Below, in pieces: positions 7,043 through 13,753 of a stretch of 19,669 nt of DNA. Origin of the DNA: JAJDIA01 sp031555505. Lineage in GTDB: Bacteria > Bacteroidota > Bacteroidia > Bacteroidales > Tannerellaceae. Location: contig JAVBUH010000084.1 in the NCBI GenBank assembly GCA_031555505.1, forward strand, positions 1-19,669, given 5' to 3'. The notes beneath the pieces were generated by a model. That model was not told the DNA's origin and ran no database searches. It worked only from the letters and a program-made list of their open reading frames with translations. Positions within the stretch are counted from its first letter, which is position 1. Every line of letters begins with the position of its first letter. The position numbers and the translations under genes were made by a program.

Positions 7043-7546
7043 ATGAATCCGTTGCAATTTCAGAAAAAAATATTGGGAATGCAAGAGAAAATGATGAATT
7101 TCGCTCTAATGCTTACCATGAATCGAGACGATGCCTGTGATTTGTTGCAGGATACAATGTTGAAAGCACTGAGTAGCCGTGAGAAATTTGTGGATAATGT
7201 GAACTTCAAAGGCTGGGTGCTGACCATTATGCGTAATATTTTCATCAACAATTATCACAAAGTAGTTCGTGTCCAGACGGTAATCGACCAAAACACTGAC
7301 TTGTACAATCTGGATGGAGTGACAGCGCCGGGTGTAGATACCCCCGATAGTGCCTATCAGTTGAAAGAGGTTGTTGAGGCTATCGACAGTCTTAACGATG
7401 AATTGCGCATCCCGCTGGGATTATACCTGAGTGGTTATAAGTACAGTGAGATTGCCGATAAACTCCAAATCCCTTTAGGTACCATCAAGAGCCGGATTTA
7501 TTTCGCCCGTAAACGTTTGCAGGAAGAATTGAAGGAGTTTCGCTGA
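7043..7546 (+). CDS. ECF-type RNA polymerase sigma factor (sigma-70 family, RpoE-like)
   Basis: It directs RNA polymerase to a specific set of promoters. The 167-residue length is typical of ECF sigmas, which keep only regions 2 and 4. Region 2 spans about residues 10-80 (NRDDACDLLQDTMLKAL, then FKGWVLTIMRNIFINNYHK). A short linker follows, then region 4 at about 110-165 with the helix-turn-helix YSEIADKLQIPLGTIKSRIY and the tail ARKRLQEELKEF. No anti-sigma (FecR-like or zinc-binding) gene adjoins it, and it ends 242 bases before susC, which has its own promoter. The sequence does not show whether it controls the SusCD pair or the STN receptor operon downstream. It could instead be a housekeeping-like ECF of wide distribution in Bacteroidetes. 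Confidence 0.95.
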   Translation: MNPLQFQKKILGMQEKMMNFALMLTMNRDDACDLLQDTMLKALSSREKFVDNVNFKGWVLTIMRNIFINNYHKVVRVQTVIDQNTDLYNLDGVTAPGVDTPDSAYQLKEVVEAIDSLNDELRIPLGLYLSGYKYSEIADKLQIPLGTIKSRIYFARKRLQEELKEFR

Positions 7547-7703
7547 TATCCAGTTGTCTTTTTGCTGCTTTCTCTCTTGTAATCAAAGGGTAATCCTGTT
7601 TTTTTCTTTTGTTTTTGTTAAGGATAATTTGCATTGGGCACTGCTTTGCGTGTATGTGTGCGTAGAAAGTAGTAGCAAATGATAAAAAAATATAAGAAAT
7701 AAC

Positions 7704-7735
7704 TTGTATTCTTAAACTTTTATTACTTACATTTG
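7704..7735 (+). promoter_or_regulatory. Bacteroides-type promoter for the SusCD operon
   Basis: TTG at 7704-7706, a 21-base spacer and TACATTTG at 7728-7735 fit the Bacteroides -33/-7 pattern. The transcript would start near 7742, leaving a leader of about 47 bases that begins with the hairpin at 7741-7757. Confidence 0.72.
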
Positions 7736-7740
7736 CAAAG

Positions 7741-7757
7741 CGTCCGAAGTGTGGACG
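7741..7757 (+). other. Leader hairpin in the susC 5' untranslated region
   Basis: CGTCC (7741-7745) pairs with GGACG (7753-7757) around a 7-base loop, at or just after the predicted transcript start. A 5'-end hairpin can stabilise an mRNA; that role is inference. Confidence 0.4.
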
Positions 7758-7788
7758 TAAGTATTAATGTTAACCTATTTTTTGTGTT

Positions 7789-10700
7789 ATGATGAACAAT
7801 CAGTTAGCTTTTTTGAAAAGCGGGCTGCGTCTGGCACTTTGTTTACTTCTGGCAGGAGCGGCTATTATCCCTCCGCTTCAGGCAGCCAATGCAGAAGTAA
7901 CCATTGACCAACAGGCTCGAAGAGTTACCGGAACAGTAACGGATGCACAGGGTGAGCCCCTGCTAGGTGTTAACGTATTGGAAAGAGGAACCACCAATGG
8001 TACAATTACTGACCTTGACGGGAAATACTCTTTAGAAATCAAACCCGGCGCAACGCTCGTTTTCTCTTACATTGGTTTTGTGTCTCAGTCGCTTGTCGCT
8101 TCCGGCAATACAGTGAACGTTGTATTGCGTGAAGATACACAGAACCTGAGTGAAGTAGTTGTAGTAGGTTATGGTACGCAGCAGAAGAAGGACATTACCG
8201 GTTCTGTAGCTGTTGTAGATACCAAGGAACTGCTCAAGTCTACCGGTGTATCTGCGACCCAGCAGTTACAGGGAAAAGCTCCGGGTGTATATATCGGTTC
8301 TTCCGGTGCCCCTGGTTCTCAGACGATGGTTCGTATCCGTGGTGTGAACACAGTGAATGACAACGGCCCGTTGTACGTAATTGACGGTGTGTCTACCCGC
8401 GACCAGGACTTGTCCAGTATCAACCCGAACGACATCGAAAGCATGCAGATCCTGAAGGATGCTTCCTCGGCTGCTATCTACGGTGCACAGGCTGCCAACG
8501 GTGTTATTTTGATCACTACCAAACGCGGATCAAAATCAGGCCAGCCTACCCTTTCTTATGACGGTTATTTTGGTGTTCAACAAACAGGCAAACGCTACGA
8601 TGTGTTGAATTCTATGGACCGTTTGAACCTGGAGTGGGATGCTAAAGCGAATGCATACGCTCTCCGTGGCTCCAGCGAAAAACCGTCTCACGTGCAGTTC
8701 GGTACAGGCGATAGACCCTCTATCCCTAATTTATTGACTGCTTCCGGTGCCGGTGGTCGTACAAATATCAATCCGGCCGACTATGTATACCCGGGTGGTA
8801 TGATGACTGAATTTGCTGATACCAACTGGTGGGATGTAATCGATCAGACCGGTACCATCCAGAACCATCAGGTTACCTTATCTGGTGGTAACGATAAAGG
8901 CCAGTACAACATGAGTGCCAACTACTTCGACCAGAAAGGTACCGTAGTGTATACCTATTTTAAACGTTATCAGGTACGTGCCAATACGTCTTACAATATT
9001 CGTCCCTGGTTGCGCGTAGGTGAAAACCTGACGTACATGTGGCGTAGAGACCTCGGCCGTAATTCAGAAACAGGTGAGGCTACTTCTTATTCCTGGAGTT
9101 ATCGTTCTTCTCCCTGGGTGCCCGTATATGATATCAATGGAGCGTTTGCCGGTTCTAAGATCGGTGGTACGGGTAACTGGCAGAATGCGTATGCAAGCCG
9201 TTACAGAGAACAAGATAACTTTTGGAGCAACGCTCGCGTATTCGGTAACTTGTGGGCAGAAGCCGACCTGTATAAAGGCTTGACTTTCCGCACCAGCTTT
9301 GGTTTGGACTCTAAGACTAACTATCACTATCGCATGGATAAAAAGAACCGTGAGTTCTCTGAATCTTCCGGCCAGAACAACCTGGAAGAACGCGGTGGTT
9401 TTGTTATGCGTTGGGTATGGTCTAATACATTGACCTACAATGCTACCTTTAATGATATACATAAACTGACTGTTATTGCCGGTACGGAAGCTATCCGCGA
9501 CGGTATGGGCCATCAGGTAACAGGTCGCCGTTTCAACTATTTGTATGAAGACAATACGTCTACCTGGACATTGAATATGGGTGAAAACAACTCGCAGCGT
9601 CTTGCTGAATCTGAATTCCGTGGCGAAATGGCGTTGTTTGGTATCTTTGGCCGTGCAGACTATTCATTCAAAGATAAGTATCTGTTGACCGGTATTATCC
9701 GTCGTGACGGTGTTTCCCGTTTCTCTAAAAAGAATCGTTATGGTGTATTCCCATCTGTGTCTGTGGGCTGGCGTGTTTCTGAAGAAGCCTTCATGGAGCC
9801 CACTAGAGAGTGGTTGGACGACTTGAAATTCCGTGCCGGTTACGGTGAAACAGGTAACTCGGAAATTCCGCGTGCTGCTAACTGGGCGTATGAATATAGT
9901 ACCGACCCGACAAGAACAAACTATGACTTTACAGGAGCTAACTCCGGATCAACAACCGGTTATCGCCTGCAACGTTATGGTAACGAAGACACCCGTTGGG
10001 AATCAACCCAGATGACTACAATCGGTTTGGATGCTACATTCCTGGGCGGCAAATTTGGAACCACATTAGAATTCTACAACAAGAAGACATCAGACATGTT
10101 GGTGCCTGCCGCTTATTCAAACCTTGCCGGTGAAGCAGATGCTCCGTATATCAACTTTGGTGATATGAAGAACACGGGTTGGGATTTCTCTTTCAGCTAT
10201 CGTGATGGCAGTGGCGACTTTTCATGGGATGCAACCCTGAACCTGTCGCAGTATAAAAACGAAGTAGTGAAGATCTCCCAGGCAGACAACTATTCATTCT
10301 GGGGTAGTGGCGCTCGTTTTGCCGACCCGGTTACACGTACAACAAAAGGTCATCCGATCTCTATGTTCTACGGTTACAAGGTAGATGGTTTCTATGAATC
10401 AGCTCAGGAAGTAATGGATCGTATGCCGCTGGGTAGAGACATTGCAACCCTGGCAGAAGCCGAAATGTTTGTAGGTAAGTTTAAATTTGCCGACGTGAGC
10501 GGACCGGACGATAAGCCTGATGGTAAACTGACTACAGCCGACCGTACCTTTATTGGCAATCCGCACCCGGATTTGGTAGCAAGTTTGAACCTCGGTTTTT
10601 CTTATAAGAACTTTGACGTTACTGCATTCTTCTACTCTGAATTGGGTAAAGAGATCTTCAACAACACAAAATATTTCACAGACTTCTGGTTGTTTGAAGG

Positions 10701-11091
10701 TAATAAGTCTTCCCGTATGCGCGACCTGTCATGGAAGAAAGGTGCAGACAATAGCAAAGCTACCCTGCCGGTACTCGACTATCAGGACGGTTACTCAGGT
10801 AACTACCCCAGTACATACTATGTTGAAGATGGTTCTTATGTGAAACTGAAAAACCTCGTGGTTGGGTATACTTTCCCGAAGGCGCTGTTGCAGAAGGCAA
10901 CAATCTCTAATCTGCGTTTATATCTCCAGGCTGAAAACCTGTTCACTATCACAGGTTATGACGGTTTGGATCCTGAAATTACCAATGCAGTTGTTGCTGA
11001 CGGTAACGAATCCGACAGACGCAGAGGTTTGGATATGGGTGGATGGCCAACTCTTAAAACGTTTACGGTTGGTGTGAACTTTACATTCTGA
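7789..11091 (+). CDS. SusC/RagA family TonB-dependent outer-membrane transporter
   Basis: This is an outer-membrane barrel that imports glycans, peptides or similar ligands with energy from TonB-ExbBD; its SusD lid protein is encoded next. In the 1100-residue protein: signal peptide (about 1-33); a carboxypeptidase-regulatory-like beta domain (about 44-118, RVTGTVTDAQGEPLLGVNVL); the TonB-box region SEVVVVGYGTQQKKDITGSV starting near residue 121. The plug domain follows (PLYVIDGVSTRDQDLSSINP, AIYGAQAANGVILITTKRG), then a barrel ending in aromatic VGVNFTF. It has no STN domain, so it should not signal to an anti-sigma factor. Length and motifs are normal for the family. ATG 7789 is followed at once by a second ATG. 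No linked degradative enzyme tells the substrate. Confidence 0.97.
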   Translation: MMNNQLAFLKSGLRLALCLLLAGAAIIPPLQAANAEVTIDQQARRVTGTVTDAQGEPLLGVNVLERGTTNGTITDLDGKYSLEIKPGATLVFSYIGFVSQSLVASGNTVNVVLREDTQNLSEVVVVGYGTQQKKDITGSVAVVDTKELLKSTGVSATQQLQGKAPGVYIGSSGAPGSQTMVRIRGVNTVNDNGPLYVIDGVSTRDQDLSSINPNDIESMQILKDASSAAIYGAQAANGVILITTKRGSKSGQPTLSYDGYFGVQQTGKRYDVLNSMDRLNLEWDAKANAYALRGSSEKPSHVQFGTGDRPSIPNLLTASGAGGRTNINPADYVYPGGMMTEFADTNWWDVIDQTGTIQNHQVTLSGGNDKGQYNMSANYFDQKGTVVYTYFKRYQVRANTSYNIRPWLRVGENLTYMWRRDLGRNSETGEATSYSWSYRSSPWVPVYDINGAFAGSKIGGTGNWQNAYASRYREQDNFWSNARVFGNLWAEADLYKGLTFRTSFGLDSKTNYHYRMDKKNREFSESSGQNNLEERGGFVMRWVWSNTLTYNATFNDIHKLTVIAGTEAIRDGMGHQVTGRRFNYLYEDNTSTWTLNMGENNSQRLAESEFRGEMALFGIFGRADYSFKDKYLLTGIIRRDGVSRFSKKNRYGVFPSVSVGWRVSEEAFMEPTREWLDDLKFRAGYGETGNSEIPRAANWAYEYSTDPTRTNYDFTGANSGSTTGYRLQRYGNEDTRWESTQMTTIGLDATFLGGKFGTTLEFYNKKTSDMLVPAAYSNLAGEADAPYINFGDMKNTGWDFSFSYRDGSGDFSWDATLNLSQYKNEVVKISQADNYSFWGSGARFADPVTRTTKGHPISMFYGYKVDGFYESAQEVMDRMPLGRDIATLAEAEMFVGKFKFADVSGPDDKPDGKLTTADRTFIGNPHPDLVASLNLGFSYKNFDVTAFFYSELGKEIFNNTKYFTDFWLFEGNKSSRMRDLSWKKGADNSKATLPVLDYQDGYSGNYPSTYYVEDGSYVKLKNLVVGYTFPKALLQKATISNLRLYLQAENLFTITGYDGLDPEITNAVVADGNESDRRRGLDMGGWPTLKTFTVGVNFTF

Positions 11092-11125
11092 TGAAAGAGT
11101 TGTTAATCATTAAAAAAAAAGTATT

Positions 11126-12865
11126 ATGAAACATAGATTTTTAACAATAATCGGATGTACTGCTTTATTGACAATGGTCTCCTGCGGGGAAGATTTCCTG
11201 TATGTAGCGCCCGAAGGCAGTATTGACAAGACAGCCCTGGAAAATGCGCAGGGTGTGGAACTGCTGGTGACGAATGCCTACGCCAACCTGCATGAAAACG
11301 ACTGGGGTGCCAGCATTTTTAACTGGGCCTTAAGTGGTATGTACGGGGGCGATGCCAATAAGGGTTCTGACCCGGGTGACCAGTCTGTATTGAATGAAAT
11401 GGAATTGTACAATACAATGGCAACCAACAGTTATCTCGGTGATAAATGGCGTTGGACATATAAGGGCAGTAAGCGTGTGGCCATGGCGCTGCAGGTTATG
11501 GAAAACGCAGCCGATATGAGCGATACGCAAAAAGCATTGCGTCGTGCTGAACTTTATGGTTTGCGTGCCATGTACTATTTTGAATCATTGCGTGTATTTG
11601 GCGGTTATATCCCTTATCTGGATGAAACCAATTTGGAAAATGATCCGAAAATACACAATGATAAGGACATCTATTCCAATGTACTGGCCGATGTAGACAA
11701 AGCCATTGCCGGTCTGCCTGAAACACAGACGGAACCCGGACGTATCAACAAATGGGCAATGATTGTGCTGAAAGCTAAGATTTTGATGCAGAAAGGTGAT
11801 TTGGCTGGTGCTAAGCCATTGTTGGCCGATGCTTTAGCCAATGGCAAGACTTCTTTTGGTAAGAAGTATGCATTGGCCGATAATCTGGGACAAAACTGGG
11901 ATGCTTACCAAGACAATACCAGCCCGGAATCCATTTGGGAAATCCAATTCTCTGTAGACGCTAATAACAATGGTAACCAGGGTATGTCTCTGTGCTATCC
12001 GCACAATACAGGTCCCGGCGGTTGCTGCGGTTTCTATCAGCCCTCGTATGAATTAGTGAATTCATTCCAGGTTGATGCCAATGGCCTGCCGTATCTGAAT
12101 GGCGAATATCGTACAAAACCCACTGTAACCAAGAAGGTGGGCGAAGACTTTATCAATGATGCAACGATCGCTGTCGACCCGCGTTTGGACTTTGCCGTTG
12201 GTCGCGTAGGTATTACCTACAAAGACTGGGGTGCTGCTGATGCTGGTTGGGTTCGTAACCCGGTGAACGGTGGTATCTTCATCCCGAAGAAACACGTTTA
12301 TACAAAGGCTATGGCTGATGGCGGTCTGGGAACTCCGAGCCGTAGCGATGGTTGGGCTCCGGGTTCGGCCATGAACATCCAGTACCTGAGTGTACGCGAC
12401 GCTATGTTGATGTATGCCGAATGTCTGGCTAATGATGGTGATCTTACAGGCGCTATGAGTCAGGTAAACCAGGTGCGTGCCCGTGCCGCTAAGGATGAAA
12501 ACATGAACAAGAAAGCCGATGGTTCACTGTCTGCCAACTATAAAATCTCCCAGTATCCGTCTTCACACGCTGCTTTCACAGACAAAGCAACCTGTATCAA
12601 GGCGATTCGCATGGAGCGTAAGTTGGAATTGGCAATGGAAGGACAACGTTGGTTTGACCTTTCCCGTTGGGGTGGCGATTATATGGCAGCTGAACTGAAG
12701 GCTTATATCGACTACGAAAAAGCGTATATTCCGAAGTTTGTCGGCGCTTCTTATCTGCCTGCAACTAAGACGATGTTCCCGGTACCCGATGGTCAGGTTC
12801 AGACGATGGGCCAAGATGAAAATGGTAAAGATTATCTGATTCAACCGGCTCCCTGGCAAGATTAA
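11126..12865 (+). CDS. SusD/RagB family outer-membrane lipoprotein
   Basis: This is the surface-exposed ligand-binding lid of the SusC transporter encoded 34 bases upstream. The 579-residue protein has a lipoprotein signal peptide with Cys20 in LLTMVSCGEDFL; acidic residues just after the Cys are common in surface-exported Bacteroidetes lipoproteins. The helical SusD fold is visible in LRRAELYGLRAMYYFESLRV, GGYIPYLDE, and the C-terminal AIRMERKLELAMEGQRWFDL plus SRWGG. The tail MFPVPDGQVQTMG is also typical of the family. A vicinal Cys300-Cys301 pair within GPGGCCGFYQP is unusual for a SusD. A strong terminator follows at 12892-12923, so susC-susD is a complete two-gene unit. Confidence 0.96.
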   Translation: MKHRFLTIIGCTALLTMVSCGEDFLYVAPEGSIDKTALENAQGVELLVTNAYANLHENDWGASIFNWALSGMYGGDANKGSDPGDQSVLNEMELYNTMATNSYLGDKWRWTYKGSKRVAMALQVMENAADMSDTQKALRRAELYGLRAMYYFESLRVFGGYIPYLDETNLENDPKIHNDKDIYSNVLADVDKAIAGLPETQTEPGRINKWAMIVLKAKILMQKGDLAGAKPLLADALANGKTSFGKKYALADNLGQNWDAYQDNTSPESIWEIQFSVDANNNGNQGMSLCYPHNTGPGGCCGFYQPSYELVNSFQVDANGLPYLNGEYRTKPTVTKKVGEDFINDATIAVDPRLDFAVGRVGITYKDWGAADAGWVRNPVNGGIFIPKKHVYTKAMADGGLGTPSRSDGWAPGSAMNIQYLSVRDAMLMYAECLANDGDLTGAMSQVNQVRARAAKDENMNKKADGSLSANYKISQYPSSHAAFTDKATCIKAIRMERKLELAMEGQRWFDLSRWGGDYMAAELKAYIDYEKAYIPKFVGASYLPATKTMFPVPDGQVQTMGQDENGKDYLIQPAPWQD

Positions 12866-12891
12866 TTGCTTACAAAGCATATATAAGGCCG

Positions 12892-12923
12892 GAGGCTACC
12901 CCAAAGCGGGGTAGCCTCTTTTT
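12892..12923 (+). terminator. Intrinsic terminator of the SusCD operon
   Basis: GAGGCTACCCC (12892-12902) pairs with GGGGTAGCCTC (12908-12918) as a perfect 11-bp stem with a 5-base loop, followed by a T-rich tract. It lies 27 bases after the susD stop codon. Confidence 0.93.
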
Positions 12924-13004
12924 CTTTTTGGAAAAAAACAGTGCTTCCCGGGTTTTTTATGGGAATATTGTGCTAAATGGGTGAAGAGTATCAAACTATT
13001 TTGT

Positions 13005-13012
13005 TATCTTTC
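13005..13012 (+). promoter_or_regulatory. Weak candidate -7 element for the receptor operon
   Basis: TATCTTTC matches TAnnTTTG at seven of eight positions, with GTG rather than TTG at about the -33 distance. It is placed to serve the four-gene operon from 13034. Weak matching would fit a promoter needing an activator or an alternative sigma, which is speculation. Confidence 0.3.
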
Positions 13013-13033
13013 GCATAATTTAATCTATTGCTA

Positions 13034-13753
13034 GTGAGACCGTTCATTATGTGCATTGCATTCCTGTTGCTTGGATGGCAGGGATACGCCCAACAGGCAG
13101 ACTTGGCCGAACAGGTGCACAAGTCGTTTTCTGCAGCCTATCTGCAGGCAACCGGAAGTCAGGCTATAATCTATTCCGGTAAGGAGCCAATCGCTTATCC
13201 TCCTTATTATAATGGGCATCCTTATCTGGAAGCTATTGAGCCGGCAGTGGGGACACTTGTCTATGACCATATTGTGTATCCCGATGTGCGGATGCGTTTG
13301 GATTTGAATCGGGATGAGTTGATTGTTTCGGTACCGGGCGGATATAATAATGTAGTGTTGCAGCCAGACAAGTATAATTATGCCGACCTCCATGGATACC
13401 GGCTGATTTATTTTTATCCGGACGGGCTGAAAGGATGTCCCGGGCAGGGTTATTATCAACAATTACATGATGGCCTCTATCCGGTGCTTGAGAAACGTAC
13501 CGCTACATTCTCCGAGAGTATCAAAGGATTGGAACGCGAGTTTACGTTTGATCAATCAACGCGTTTTTATATCTGTAAGGATAATGTCTATTATGCCGTC
13601 AAAAGCAAGGGATCGGTATTGAAAGTATTCAAGAGCCATAAAAAGGTATTGAACCAGTTTGCCAAACAACATAAGCTGAACTTCCGGAAGGAGACCGGAA
13701 AAGCGATTGTTGCTATCGTGGAAGAATATGAACGAATAGCGAAACAGCCATGA
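13034..13753 (+). CDS. Secreted protein of unnamed Bacteroidetes family, first gene of TonB receptor operon
   Basis: I cannot assign a function. The frame opens at TTG 13028. I prefer GTG 13034, which gives MRPFIMCIAFLLLGWQGYAQ, a signal peptide with an early positive charge, cleaved after AQ. The mature part is about 220 residues. It has a beta-rich middle (GTLVYDHIVYPDVRMRLDLN, DELIVSV, NNVVLQPDKYNYADLHGYRL) and a basic C-terminus (FYICKDNVYYAVKSKGSVLK, then KKVLNQFAKQHKLNFRKETG). From memory, Bacteroidetes proteins with this layout often precede TonB receptors. It has no lipobox, so it is probably periplasmic or secreted. Its TGA overlaps the receptor ATG (ATGA), so translation is likely coupled, pointing to a role with the receptor. 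Confidence 0.75.
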   Translation: MRPFIMCIAFLLLGWQGYAQQADLAEQVHKSFSAAYLQATGSQAIIYSGKEPIAYPPYYNGHPYLEAIEPAVGTLVYDHIVYPDVRMRLDLNRDELIVSVPGGYNNVVLQPDKYNYADLHGYRLIYFYPDGLKGCPGQGYYQQLHDGLYPVLEKRTATFSESIKGLEREFTFDQSTRFYICKDNVYYAVKSKGSVLKVFKSHKKVLNQFAKQHKLNFRKETGKAIVAIVEEYERIAKQP

